59,705 nucleotides of DNA from positions 1 to 59,705 of the IMG/VR virus record IMGVR_UViG_3300029319_000047, one strand, 5' to 3'. Numbering within the stretch: position 1 is the stretch's first letter; every line of letters starts with the position of its first letter. The position numbers were made by a program, and so were the translations under genes. The notes under the pieces were generated by a model that saw only the letters and a program-made list of their open reading frames with translations, did no database searches and had not been told where the DNA came from. This document shows positions 16,982 through 25,087 of this stretch, piece by piece. The stretch is from a virus.

Positions 16982-17323
16982 TTATGCCTCCCTGTCGATC
17001 GTAAGCGCCTGAATTTCAGACCATGTTTTTTCGATCCCCGCAGCCGCCGCTTGATCTTCAGGCACCCAAGTTTCAAACTCTGATCCTGTTAGCGTAACTT
17101 GATAGCGCCTCTTTAAAAGTAGTTCGCTAGGGGAATCCATCAGAGCCAGAACCTCTGGATCATCATGATTCTTATCGGTGATGTAACAGAATAAAAAACC
17201 ACTATCGGTGGGTGTAACAGATGATCCAGGATTTTGACCACCATCAAGCACTTGGATAACATCGTTATCTTCGTAGGTTAACCCACCACTTGGTTTAGCT
17301 GTGATAATAAGTGCGTGTGCCAT
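16982..17323 (-). CDS. Small unknown protein before the gp15 fusion
   Basis: 113 residues, not assigned a function. Starts MAHALIITAKPSGGLTYED, then IQVLDGGQNPGS, then LKRRYQVTLTGSEF. The first part resembles small phage proteins found next to beta-helix adhesins in environmental phage genomes (recollection, not verified). Stop to next start is 3 nt, so it is co-translated with the fusion gene; it might be an accessory of the adhesin domain. Confidence 0.65.
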   Translation of the reverse strand: MAHALIITAKPSGGLTYEDNDVIQVLDGGQNPGSSVTPTDSGFLFCYITDKNHDDPEVLALMDSPSELLLKRRYQVTLTGSEFETWVPEDQAAAAGIEKTWSEIQALTIDREA

Positions 17324-17324
17324 G

Positions 17325-17894
17325 TTAGTCTATACCTGCGTAGCCCCCAACATCATCGCTGACCCTGGTAAGTGGGGTGTCCTGAATATCATCAGAATCG
17401 CGGAGGAGTTTAGCAGAGCATACTAAATGGTAAACACCATACGCTTCGAAGCTATCCTCAACCACTTCGAAGATTTCGTACTTCTGCTCCTGGAACATGG
17501 GCTTGATCACATCGCCAGGAATGACAGGGCGACCAAGCTTTCTTTCAATATAGCTTTTATTGAAAGTAAATAGTTGATCGTTAGTAAGCTCAATGCCAAA
17601 CTGAGTAAGCTCCTCACTCATAGCTACGGGATCGTAGTGACCATGAACCGTGATGGGAGTTTTCGATATGGGCTTGTTACGAGACTCCATATACACTTCA
17701 TCGTACTCGTCAGTTTGGTAGTATTTGTAGAATAAAAACTTAGAGCCAGCAAGGCGAATCATCTCATCATCTACAAGGTTGAACAGATTGATGTCAGGGT
17801 TATCCTGATCAAATAGGTTCAGAAGCCCCTCACCCCCATCCAGATCAGGAAGTTCGGGAAGCTTCGTAGTTACCTTGTAGTTTTTGTTTTTCAT
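17325..17894 (-). CDS. 14: Neck protein, T4 gp14-like
   Basis: 189 residues. The segment GDVIKPMFQEQKYEIFEVVED followed by VYHLVCSAKLLRDSDD matches the gp14/stopper pattern, where a lid on the head-tail connector is formed. LFYKYYQTDEYDEVYMESR earlier also fits. The gene lies three down from gp13 and just above the gp15-type gene, the T4 order. It overlaps the upstream gene by 4 nt (ATGA). Confidence 0.75.
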   Translation of the reverse strand: MKNKNYKVTTKLPELPDLDGGEGLLNLFDQDNPDINLFNLVDDEMIRLAGSKFLFYKYYQTDEYDEVYMESRNKPISKTPITVHGHYDPVAMSEELTQFGIELTNDQLFTFNKSYIERKLGRPVIPGDVIKPMFQEQKYEIFEVVEDSFEAYGVYHLVCSAKLLRDSDDIQDTPLTRVSDDVGGYAGID

Positions 17895-18670
17895 ACGGGA
17901 CGATCAAGACCTAATTCTCTAGTCTTTTTTCTTTTAGCTGCCATTTCTTCTTTTCCTTTAGACAAAGGCTTAGGTGTATCTAAACCACCAACAGCAGCCA
18001 TGGGGGAAACCCCCTTACCACGCATTACTTTGCCCATTCTATCTGCTCTTCTTTTTGCTGCCTCTTCACCACCGCCAGATACTTCGGCGTGCTTTTTTGG
18101 GCTATAAACCTCAGATAAGACTTTGCCTATTTGCTTGTATACAGTCCAAGATTCCTCCTGCTGCTCTGGCTTCATCTTATCAGTTGCCATTTCTGCTCCT
18201 TTTTTAGCAGCCTTTTTTGCCACACCACCAACAACTTTTTTACCAATAGCTTTTGCGGCCATACCTAGAACAGGAGCAATTTCATCAACACGATAGCCGA
18301 GAGCTTCTGCCATCATGAGGCCCATGCGTTTGTACTCAGTATGGCTTTCATTTTTTTTACCCATGGGAGCAATATTTTGATCAGGGTTTTTGAGAGTCTT
18401 TTTGCCTTTGGGGAGCTTGCTAAGATCCGTTTTTTTGGCACCTGTGAAACCCATGTCAGCTAACATAGATCCTGGTTTTACTCCTCGTTTTTCTTCTTCG
18501 CTAATGCTAAGAACTTTTTCTAGATAACTCATTTTAGATTCCTCTGTTTTTTCTACACCTGAGATGGTGCCTTTATTTTTGGAGGCGTAGAAAACTTTCT
18601 CGCCCTCTTTTTCGCCATACTGCTTACGCATAGCCCGCATGATCTTCTTACCTTTTTGTGATAGTGGCAT
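17891..18670 (-). CDS. Basic, protease-tagged head protein (unknown)
   Basis: 259 residues, rich in Lys and Ala. N-terminal module MPLSQKGKKIMRAMRKQYGE followed by VFYASKNKGTISG is a short module common in phage head proteins. Then two copies of a helix cassette: ESHTEYKRMGLMMAEALG (about 108-125) and EESWTVYKQIGKVLSEVY (about 172-189). Each ends in a (L/M)xE site like those cut by the T4 gp21 protease. The rest is Lys-rich and could bind DNA. It sits between gp13 and gp14 but looks like an internal head protein. See the finding on shared cassettes. Confidence 0.7.
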   Translation of the reverse strand: MPLSQKGKKIMRAMRKQYGEKEGEKVFYASKNKGTISGVEKTEESKMSYLEKVLSISEEEKRGVKPGSMLADMGFTGAKKTDLSKLPKGKKTLKNPDQNIAPMGKKNESHTEYKRMGLMMAEALGYRVDEIAPVLGMAAKAIGKKVVGGVAKKAAKKGAEMATDKMKPEQQEESWTVYKQIGKVLSEVYSPKKHAEVSGGGEEAAKRRADRMGKVMRGKGVSPMAAVGGLDTPKPLSKGKEEMAAKRKKTRELGLDRPV

Positions 18671-19554
18671 CAGAACATCGTGAAGGCAGGGGGCTCTTCA
18701 ATTTCAGATAGAAGCTCTTCTTTGAGCTTTTCTTTTTCTTGATCACTCTGTTGAGTCAGAGCAGCGCCGTTAAGACTAGCTCCACCTCCTGGCGAGGGAA
18801 GGGAGGAATATTTACCTCTTACTTCACCAAGGATTCCCTTGGACACAGCAAGAGCGTATCGTTGAATCCAGTTCCTGTAGTATGGATGCATCGTAGCAGT
18901 ATCAAGACCACGATATACTAAGATAACTGTCTCACCATTGAAAGTGGGTGTGGGGTATAACTGAAGAATGTTACCATTGATGAGATCCCAAGAACCCTCC
19001 TGACTGAGAATCTTGCGTATCATCTCTAAGTGTGTTTGTAACAAATAAAAATCAGATACAGCAAAATTACTGAACAAGAAGTTATCTTGGAAATATTTGA
19101 TAAAGAAATCAAACTCTAGACTTCCTGCCATATTTTGAATACTAAGTAGAGATTTTTTATATGCACAATAGCTAAGACCATTTGCAATGTGCATTGGTAG
19201 CATATACATGTTTATACCACCAGAGGTCTCAAACGCTGCTATCTGTGTGCACCAGAAAGGAGCATGATAATCTAGATGAGTGATCGACTCATCAATAGCA
19301 GATTTAATCTGAAAGTCTGTAAGCTCTACTCTTACAACTGGATGTCCCAGTCGGCCAAGGATAAAATCCTTGATTGTTTGTTCAAATTGGTTGAGTTCTA
19401 TTCCCTCTTCAAAAGTGCTTTTATTTAACTTATCCGAGTCAATAGCAGTTGAAAAAATATCTGTATCACCGAGGTTCCTACCTGCGTAGGTTCCAAAGGT
19501 GTCACCGTAACCTAGTAATCTAGGATCTACTTTGGGTGCTGCTGCTATTGGCAT
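18670..19554 (-). CDS. 13: Neck protein, T4 gp13-like
   Basis: 294 residues. LNQFEQTIKDFILGRLGHP with FQIKSAIDESITHLDY is the gp13 N-terminal helical region; RNWIQRYALAVSKGILGEVR, the loop GGGASLNGAAL and the end EEPPAFTMF match the gp13 C-terminus. With gp14 it forms the neck that closes the filled head and receives the tail. One-base overlap with the next gene; the upstream small gene overlaps its start by 35 nt. Confidence 0.88.
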   Translation of the reverse strand: MPIAAAPKVDPRLLGYGDTFGTYAGRNLGDTDIFSTAIDSDKLNKSTFEEGIELNQFEQTIKDFILGRLGHPVVRVELTDFQIKSAIDESITHLDYHAPFWCTQIAAFETSGGINMYMLPMHIANGLSYCAYKKSLLSIQNMAGSLEFDFFIKYFQDNFLFSNFAVSDFYLLQTHLEMIRKILSQEGSWDLINGNILQLYPTPTFNGETVILVYRGLDTATMHPYYRNWIQRYALAVSKGILGEVRGKYSSLPSPGGGASLNGAALTQQSDQEKEKLKEELLSEIEEPPAFTMF

Positions 19555-19732
19555 CTAAAATCTCCAAATTTTTCTTAGGACGACCCATCTTTTTTGGTGC
19601 TGAAACTAATTCTAAGTATCTAGACTCAACAATCCCTTTTGATTCAAAAAGTTCTGATGGTCGAATCTCAACCACTTCCCCATCTATGTGAAGAAGCATA
19701 TTCCAACGGCATTTGCTTCTATACTTGTACAT
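19520..19732 (-). CDS. Small basic protein opening the neck/tail operon
   Basis: 70 residues. Begins MYKYRSKCRWNMLLHIDGE and has a KKMGRPKKN stretch that resembles an AT-hook. Its last 35 nt overlap gp13 in another frame. A promoter-like CTATATAAAATAG lies 7 nt before the ATG. The N-terminal half has a plausible small beta fold, but I do not recognise it; reality is supported by the promoter and by filling the gap from promoter to gp13. Confidence 0.6.
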   Translation of the reverse strand: MYKYRSKCRWNMLLHIDGEVVEIRPSELFESKGIVESRYLELVSAPKKMGRPKKNLEILDANSSSTQSRS

Positions 19733-19739
19733 AATTGTT

Positions 19740-19752
19740 CTATTTTATATAG
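19740..19752 (-). promoter_or_regulatory. Late-promoter-like CTATATAAAATAG before the neck/tail operon
   Basis: Minus strand reads GCTATATAAAATAGAACAATTATG. The TATAAAATA core is close to the T4 late promoter TATAAATA. It lies directly downstream of the capsid gene terminator, where transcription of neck and tail genes must restart. Ends 7 nt before the start codon. Confidence 0.5.
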
Positions 19753-19793
19753 CAAAGAAAGAGGGCCAGAGGAACAAAAAACCTCTGACCCTC
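19753..19793 (-). terminator. Rho-independent terminator after the major capsid gene
   Basis: A 12-bp stem (19761-19772 with 19782-19793; GAGGGTCAGAGG arm on the minus strand, one G-U pair), 9-nt loop, then TTTCTTTGC. It lies 22 nt past the capsid stop and separates the head unit from the neck/tail unit. Confidence 0.88.
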
Positions 19794-19814
19794 AGATTTA
19801 GTTACCTAATCAGA

Positions 19815-21515
19815 TCAGCTTACTGCTGTGCCGAAAACTTCAGAGTTTCTAGCGAATGGGCTGAAGAGATAGTTGGCGGTTGGGCCAATAATACGGATGA
19901 TACGATAGTATCTGTTTCCTGGCTCGATCTGTACCTTGCCATAGCGGGTAAGGATGCCCTTTCTGGGCTGGAAGGACTCAGGATCCGTAATGGTTGGAAG
20001 CTGCTGGAGTGGGATGTATGGAGCGTAGATAAGACCAGCATCCATTGCATTGGCACCCTTGTAGCCAACCATAATCTCGTCTGTGGGGTACATAGGATCG
20101 ACATAAAGGTCGTAACGGCCCATGAACTTACCACGGAACTCAATGGCGTTTGCACCAATGTTGGTGGGGCCATCAGCAGGCTGAACACCACCCTCAAGCT
20201 TGGCAGCACTCTCAAGAAGAGAAGCGACCAGAGGTGAGGTAAGGAGCCAGTTGCCTGGACCACGCATTGTGGTGCGGTAGATGTCCTGCGAAGCAAAGTT
20301 AATTATTGCAAGCAGGTTTGCATAAACCTCACCAACGTGGCGTGGGTAGAGGCTAAGGCTATCCTGGCTGAAATCAATCACAAAGACATTGGAGCTTTCC
20401 CGATTAGGTATATCAAACTGGGTAGCAGTATTAGTACCTTGAGCACCAGAGAAGTCGTAGGTGAATTGAGCAGGAACAAAGACGCCAGTTGCAGCAGAGT
20501 CTTGAACGCCTGGGAAACGGCCAGCAGCACGATCACCCATAGTGATATAGCTGTTATCCATGAGGTTCTGGTTTACACCACCAAGATTACGATCACGAAC
20601 ACCATAAGCGATCAGACGAAGATCTTCAATAAGCTCGCGGTCGATCTCAAGCTGAAGCTCCTTCGAGAGAAGGTCAGTAAGCTCCCGCTCAAGGTCAAGG
20701 TTGTGATAAGCCTTGAGATCTTGTGAAGCCTCAAGAGTCCAGAGAGCACGCATCTTACGAGTGTTGGCGACAACGGCCTCCTGCTCGATATGGAAGGTCA
20801 TCTCAGGGATGCCAGTTCCAGTCAGGCGCTCACCAGCGGAGAGCATGTAGCCCATGACGGCAGAAGTGTTAGGCCAAGCAGCGATTTGACCACCGAAAGT
20901 ACCAGAACCAGCACCAGCGCCAATGATATCATTGACACCAGAAGTACTGGCAAGGACGTTGGAGAGGTCGAAGCCAGCACCAGCAAAATCACCATCAAGA
21001 CCAAGAGATGCCGCAGAGAGTTGGTTGCCGTCCTCATCAGTGAAAGTACCCTGAGCAAAGGCAGTTCCACCACCCTCGACATTTCTTTGAGAAGTAGTAC
21101 CAGAAGCAGAACCAATACGCTGGGCAGTCTTACCCAGGTAGGTCAGGTTGAACTTGCTGAAGACAGTCTGACGGTCACCAGCACCAGCGCCGCCGTTACG
21201 AGCACGGCTGTTACCAAGGTAGAAAACCTGCGAGACTGGACCCTGCATGGGCTGAACGCCAACAAGCTGGTTGGCAATTAGTTGGGGATAAACCCGACGA
21301 ACAAGAGGGAAGGCAAACTTTTGGAAAGTACCAAGCTGACCAGTTGTGGTGGCAGCGGCACTAATATCCTCGGAAAGCTTCTCCTCAACAATAGACTTAG
21401 CTTGGTTCTCAAGAAGTTGAGCGGTTACGCGACGAGTGTAGTCACTGCCAATGCCCTCAAGGACAGGCTCCCACTTCTGGACTAGCGTGTCATCAGTTTG
21501 ATGCATCATATCCAT
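19815..21515 (-). CDS. 23: Major capsid protein, T4 gp23-like
   Basis: 566 residues. The HK97-fold capsomer subunit of T4 type. Seen: LVRRVYPQLIANQLVGVQPM followed by GPVSQVFYLG, which is the signature of gp23; VANTRKMRALWTLEASQDLK and LDLERELTDLLSKELQLEID; and the end YYRIIRIIGPTANYLFSPF. The N-terminus up to about residue 40 (PVLEGIGSD, TAQLLENQAK) holds VLE and LLE sites, suggesting removal of a short delta peptide by the prohead protease. Followed by a strong terminator. Confidence 0.96.
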   Translation of the reverse strand: MDMMHQTDDTLVQKWEPVLEGIGSDYTRRVTAQLLENQAKSIVEEKLSEDISAAATTTGQLGTFQKFAFPLVRRVYPQLIANQLVGVQPMQGPVSQVFYLGNSRARNGGAGAGDRQTVFSKFNLTYLGKTAQRIGSASGTTSQRNVEGGGTAFAQGTFTDEDGNQLSAASLGLDGDFAGAGFDLSNVLASTSGVNDIIGAGAGSGTFGGQIAAWPNTSAVMGYMLSAGERLTGTGIPEMTFHIEQEAVVANTRKMRALWTLEASQDLKAYHNLDLERELTDLLSKELQLEIDRELIEDLRLIAYGVRDRNLGGVNQNLMDNSYITMGDRAAGRFPGVQDSAATGVFVPAQFTYDFSGAQGTNTATQFDIPNRESSNVFVIDFSQDSLSLYPRHVGEVYANLLAIINFASQDIYRTTMRGPGNWLLTSPLVASLLESAAKLEGGVQPADGPTNIGANAIEFRGKFMGRYDLYVDPMYPTDEIMVGYKGANAMDAGLIYAPYIPLQQLPTITDPESFQPRKGILTRYGKVQIEPGNRYYRIIRIIGPTANYLFSPFARNSEVFGTAVS

Positions 21516-21530
21516 TTGAAAAAATCCTAA

Positions 21531-22175
21531 TTAGTTTTGGGAGGAAAAGGGCATGAACTTCATGACCTCATCAGTTAAAAACTCATTACCAGTATGAGCT
21601 TTCGATTCGTTGATCTCAACATCCGCTTGAGATACAACAACTGCCTGTTCAGAGGAAGCAAAAGCCTCATCCCGCGCAGCGACCAGATTCTCAACTTCTT
21701 CGAGAAGCTGTATTTTGTGACCCTCAAGTTCCTCAACAGCGTTTTCTTGAATAGAAACTTTATCGTTGAGAACCTTAACAGTGCCCTGAAGCTTTTCGTT
21801 TTCAACAACCAAAGCGTTAAGCTGGTTTGTTAAAACGTCAAACTCTTCCTGAAGTTCACCATGTTGGCTAGTCATTTCAGAAAGAGCATTCTCATCATCA
21901 GAGTTGTTAAGTTCTAGGGCCATTAGAGTTCTAACTGATTCAAAGAGGCGAGCGTTGCGGAAAACCTCGCTTTCTTCACTAAGTTCAGCCAGAGCTTGTT
22001 CTTTTAGCCTATCAACCTTAGTTCTGAGATAGGCATTTACTTTGGCCTCAAGTAAACCAACTTTCTCAGCGACTTGCTCGTTAATAGTCGAATCCACCAG
22101 TTCAAAAACAGCTTGAACGGTGGATTCATCAAGTCCATCAGGAAGAATATCGGCAATATTCTTTAAATTACTCAT
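21531..22175 (-). CDS. 22: Prohead core scaffold, T4 gp22-like
   Basis: 214 residues, almost all helical and acidic. Starts with ADILPDGLDESTVQAVFELV, typical of gp22 scaffolds, followed by VDRLKEQALAELSEESEVF, then a heptad coiled coil (about 95-170) and a short C-terminal tail ending FMPFSSQN that may bind the capsid. Position between the protease and capsid genes is as in T4. Ribosome site TAGGAG 8 nt before the ATG. Confidence 0.88.
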   Translation of the reverse strand: MSNLKNIADILPDGLDESTVQAVFELVDSTINEQVAEKVGLLEAKVNAYLRTKVDRLKEQALAELSEESEVFRNARLFESVRTLMALELNNSDDENALSEMTSQHGELQEEFDVLTNQLNALVVENEKLQGTVKVLNDKVSIQENAVEELEGHKIQLLEEVENLVAARDEAFASSEQAVVVSQADVEINESKAHTGNEFLTDEVMKFMPFSSQN

Positions 22176-22214
22176 GAGTAGATCTCCTAGATTCTATTGA
22201 TATCTATGTATGTG

Positions 22215-22243
22215 TTTTCTAAATTATGATTTTTTTTAGAAAA
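22215..22243. other. AT-rich inverted repeat between gp21 and gp22 genes
   Basis: 9-bp arms TTTTCTAAA (22215-22223) and TTTAGAAAA (22235-22243) with an 11-nt A/T-rich spacer. It sits in a 72-nt gap between protease and scaffold genes. No T-tract follows, so it is not a standard terminator; it could be an RNA processing or partial attenuation site that sets different amounts of protease and scaffold. Confidence 0.35.
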
Positions 22244-22247
22244 TGTA

Positions 22248-23666
22248 TTAGATAAGGTCAAAAGCCTCAGCAAGGCGAAGACCAATCATTTTGTAAGCGG
22301 TTGCTTCAGGGACTCCTGCTCCAAAGGTTCCCTTGGGTCTAACCTTTGTGGGCTTGGGTGCTTCCTCTGCTGGCTTGTCTGAAGATGCAGCAGCTAGACG
22401 GGCACTAACATTCGCTTTTTTTCTATCTGCAATGTTACTTTGGGAGGTTCTACGAGCCTGAGCCTTACGGACCGCTCCAGTGCCAGCATCTTTTGCAGCC
22501 TGTGAAAGCTTTTCAGCCCCTCTAACAATCTTGCCAGGAGCGGCAGCAAGACCCTTACCAATTTTACCAGCACCAGCAGCGACTTTTTCACCAGTTGTTA
22601 CGGGCTTACCCTCAGCGGCAGCCGCCTTGGCTTTGTCCATCTTGCGGGCTAGTTTAATCTGACCCTTTTGTCTAATAGCAGCGGCTTTTACATCAGCCTT
22701 GGCCGCCGATTTTCTACCAGCAGCATCCCTGCGACGATCCATGAAGCTGGGGCCACCCGCCTTTACTCCTCCACCAGCAGTGCCTTGATCTACTTTTGTT
22801 TTGTCTACTTCATCAGCGAAAGCCTCTGCAAGGGCATTAGCAATCTGATGCCAACTACCCTCTTCCTTAACGGCTTTCATAGCCTTACCTTTTTTGCCCA
22901 TAGCTTTGGCGATGGCCTTTCTACGATTCATAAGGTACTTGTCGCTGGAATCAGTGTCGCCGTCATTATCAATATCAGCATCCCCCTGACCAACGGGATC
23001 CATTCCATCGCCATCATCAGTAGGCCCAGAGTCTTTTTTCTTCTTTGCTTCTTCAATCCAAGGATCATAGGCTTCACGCAGTTTAGACCGAAGCATTACT
23101 AGAAAATTAGATTCTTTCTCAAGTTTACTTTGGCTTTCTCTTGCAAACTGCGACTGAGTAGACTCAGAGAGACCTGGGAATGCACCACGGGTCGAGGGGT
23201 CAGCAACAAGATCGAAGGTGACTAGGCGGAAATCTTCGTTAACAATCTTATTACCTTTAGCATCTTCTGACAGAGTGCCCATGCCACGGGATGAGATACC
23301 GATCTTTACACCGCCCTCTACGAGAGCTTTGGCAGTCAGGCCAGCGGGAGTCTTGAGGATCTCAGCCTCTCCAATAAGTTCGTCCCCCTTCATCTCAAGC
23401 TTAGTGATTAAGTGAGATGCGTTGGAAAGCTTTACGGTGTCATTTTGTGGGTGATCGAGTTCACCGCATAGACGCCGCTCAGAGATGAGGGGCTGAACCT
23501 TTTGTAGTTGACCTTCAAGAACATTGGTAGGATAAATTCTACCGTTGTTGTTCTTTTCGTTACACCGTCCGAAGACACCCTTAATCTTCATGGTGTCACT
23601 ATTCTTACCCTCGGTAAGAATTTGAAGGTTTTCTACGATAAATACATCTTGGAGTAGCTGTGTCAT
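22248..23666 (-). CDS. 21: Prohead maturation protease (T4 gp21-like) with calcium-loop and basic tail
   Basis: 472 residues, about twice T4 gp21 (212). Protease domain about 1-175: GRIYPTNVLEGQL, GELDHPQ with catalytic His near 72, and GISSRGMG with Ser near 123-124. The extension begins with a DxDxDG loop DIDNDGDTDSSD (about 231-242), dockerin or EF-hand like, followed by KYLMNRRKAI. Then SWHQIANALAEAFADE, a Lys/Ala tract like histone H1 (about 290-440), and a final ATAYKMIGLRLAEAFDLI. The two helices end in LAE|A, the expected cleavage site of this same protease. It may therefore cut itself and release basic peptides into the head (inference). ATGA overlap with the upstream gene. Confidence 0.9.
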   Translation of the reverse strand: MTQLLQDVFIVENLQILTEGKNSDTMKIKGVFGRCNEKNNNGRIYPTNVLEGQLQKVQPLISERRLCGELDHPQNDTVKLSNASHLITKLEMKGDELIGEAEILKTPAGLTAKALVEGGVKIGISSRGMGTLSEDAKGNKIVNEDFRLVTFDLVADPSTRGAFPGLSESTQSQFARESQSKLEKESNFLVMLRSKLREAYDPWIEEAKKKKDSGPTDDGDGMDPVGQGDADIDNDGDTDSSDKYLMNRRKAIAKAMGKKGKAMKAVKEEGSWHQIANALAEAFADEVDKTKVDQGTAGGGVKAGGPSFMDRRRDAAGRKSAAKADVKAAAIRQKGQIKLARKMDKAKAAAAEGKPVTTGEKVAAGAGKIGKGLAAAPGKIVRGAEKLSQAAKDAGTGAVRKAQARRTSQSNIADRKKANVSARLAAASSDKPAEEAPKPTKVRPKGTFGAGVPEATAYKMIGLRLAEAFDLI

Positions 23667-24082
23667 TTGTACTTTAATCCTCGTTCTTTCTTGATAGATC
23701 GACTACCATATTTTTGAGCTAACTTGTCAGAGCCTTTTCCGTACCGAAGCACGGTTCGTGCTGCGTGTTTTTTTACGCTATCAAAATCCGCAGAGGGAGT
23801 TGCACTACCTCTAGTGAATCCCTTTGCTATTTTCCCTCTTCCGCTTTTATCACCCCACTTACCCTTAGATATTACATACAATCTACCAGCAGCTTTTGTA
23901 GTGAATATGTCTCCAAACTTACCGTCTGAGAGAGCCTGTTTTATGCTGTTATAATTTCTAACTCTACCTTTGAAAGCCTTTTTAGTATCACGCTTTGCGC
24001 CTTGTCTGGAGGTATAAGTTTTTCTCCCCTCCTTTGAACCACGCGCTTCGTTCATTACATCTAAGGCTTCCGTCAGTTTCAT
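23663..24082 (-). CDS. Small basic prohead core/internal head protein
   Basis: 139 residues, very Lys/Arg-rich. N-terminus MKLTEALDVMNEARGS looks like the T4 capsid-targeting sequence (a short helix ended by a xxE|A site). The body RQGAKRDTKKAFKGRVRNYN, DIFTTKAAGRLYVISKG and KHAARTVLRYGKGSDKLAQKYG would be strongly DNA-binding. It is the kind of internal protein that is freed in the prohead and packaged with DNA. Order core genes - this - gp21 - gp22 - gp23 supports it. Four-base overlaps on both sides. Confidence 0.7.
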   Translation of the reverse strand: MKLTEALDVMNEARGSKEGRKTYTSRQGAKRDTKKAFKGRVRNYNSIKQALSDGKFGDIFTTKAAGRLYVISKGKWGDKSGRGKIAKGFTRGSATPSADFDSVKKHAARTVLRYGKGSDKLAQKYGSRSIKKERGLKYK

Positions 24083-24567
24083 TTTCTTTTTAGTTTATTT
24101 CTAATTGATTGCTTAAGAATATCTTTCTTTGAGTTTGCTGGGCGAGCAGAAATATAACCATATTTCTTCTCAGTTTTGCCGATGCATCCATCATCCTTCT
24201 GAGGACCAGCCATGTTTACTCCCATCATGCCAGCGGTTGACATCTCTTTGAGAAGATCTCTAACCTCCTCAAGAAGGGGTACAAGCTGCTGTGCAGTCTC
24301 TTCAGTCAAAGATTGAGGAGCTTGTTCAGGCTCTGCATCTGTCCAAACCAGTTCAGGAATAGCGTCTGCGGCAGGAGTATCTTGAGGATGAAAACTTTCA
24401 CCAAGGACTTCACGCATGAAATCATCAGGAACTTCAATATTCGAAATATCTCTGCCAGCAGGAGCCAGACCAGCAGCCTTAGCTTGGGGAGGGAGTTCTT
24501 TTCCTTCCCTTATGCTTTGGGTTTGGTTTAGGATTAGCTGTTCTGCGAAGTCTCCGATACTGTTCAT
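24079..24567 (-). CDS. Prohead core-region protein, unknown
   Basis: 162 residues. Begins MNSIGDFAEQLILNQTQSI; middle has VPDDFMREVLGESFHP (a possible VLGE|S site) and an acidic helix LTEETAQQLVPLLEEVRDLL; C-terminus is basic (SIRNKLKRK) after KTEKKYGYISAR. No recognised family. By position it could correspond to T4 gp68 or an equivalent core protein. Its stop overlaps the next gene by 4 nt. Confidence 0.65.
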   Translation of the reverse strand: MNSIGDFAEQLILNQTQSIREGKELPPQAKAAGLAPAGRDISNIEVPDDFMREVLGESFHPQDTPAADAIPELVWTDAEPEQAPQSLTEETAQQLVPLLEEVRDLLKEMSTAGMMGVNMAGPQKDDGCIGKTEKKYGYISARPANSKKDILKQSIRNKLKRK

Positions 24568-24586
24568 CCGATGATCCTCCGTCTCC

Positions 24587-24991
24587 TCACTCTTCCTCTA
24601 GATCTTGAAAAAGAAGCTCGGCAAGAGTTTCGTCGATGATAGAATCAATGTCCTCATCACCCTCTTGAAGCTGGGTAAGGCGATCAACTAGGCCAACGAC
24701 AATGTTAAGGTGCTCAAGGATACGCTCCTCATCAATGGCCTCGTCAAGGTGGGAGGTGCAGAGGGGGCAAACATGGGCGACTTCTTCAGCCTCCTCCATC
24801 TTCTCCTCTTTCTTCTCCTCTTTCTTCTCCTTTGGCATGTCCTTTTTCTTTTCTTTCATCTTTTCCTTCATCTCTTTGGCCTTGTCATCATGCTTGGCCT
24901 CATCAAGACGAGGAGTTACGCCAGCCTTGCCCCAGGCAGCGGACTCAAGTAGTTGCTGACGAAGTTCGTCACTTAATTTATAATGATCCAT
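24587..24991 (-). CDS. Acidic/lysine-rich prohead core protein, gp67-like by position
   Basis: 134 residues. A charged repeat-rich middle (EMKEKMKEKKKDMPKEKKEE, about 40-65) predicts a long single helix. It is followed by VCPLCTSHLDEAIDE with a CxxC pair and an acidic end. Several LxE sites (QQLLE|S, RLDE|A, HLDE|A) fit prohead protease cleavage. First gene of the head unit, matching T4 gp67, a small acidic core protein; similarity is in character and place, not sequence I can align. Confidence 0.65.
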   Translation of the reverse strand: MDHYKLSDELRQQLLESAAWGKAGVTPRLDEAKHDDKAKEMKEKMKEKKKDMPKEKKEEKKEEKMEEAEEVAHVCPLCTSHLDEAIDEERILEHLNIVVGLVDRLTQLQEGDEDIDSIIDETLAELLFQDLEEE

Positions 24992-25087
24992 TTCTTTATC
25001 TCATAAAAAATAGGGTTAAGATTTGCATCTCTAAACATATCTAGCGTAGATTCGCAGGAATGTGTGTTTTATTTTGTTTTTTGTGAA

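Noticed and set aside
22215-22243. Terminator between protease and scaffold genes
   Set aside because: The inverted repeat is purely A/T-rich and no T-tract follows on the minus strand; kept only as a weak inverted repeat.
24973-25038. Minus-strand 21-codon frame in the gap before the head unit
   Set aside because: Overlaps the first codons of the 134-residue gene in another frame, with no ribosome site and a low-complexity end.
24992-25087. Promoter or terminator in the 96-nt gap between the fibre and head units
   Set aside because: No hairpin with T-tract and no CTATWATA box; only A/T-rich sequence (minus strand CTATTTTTTATG), not convincing.
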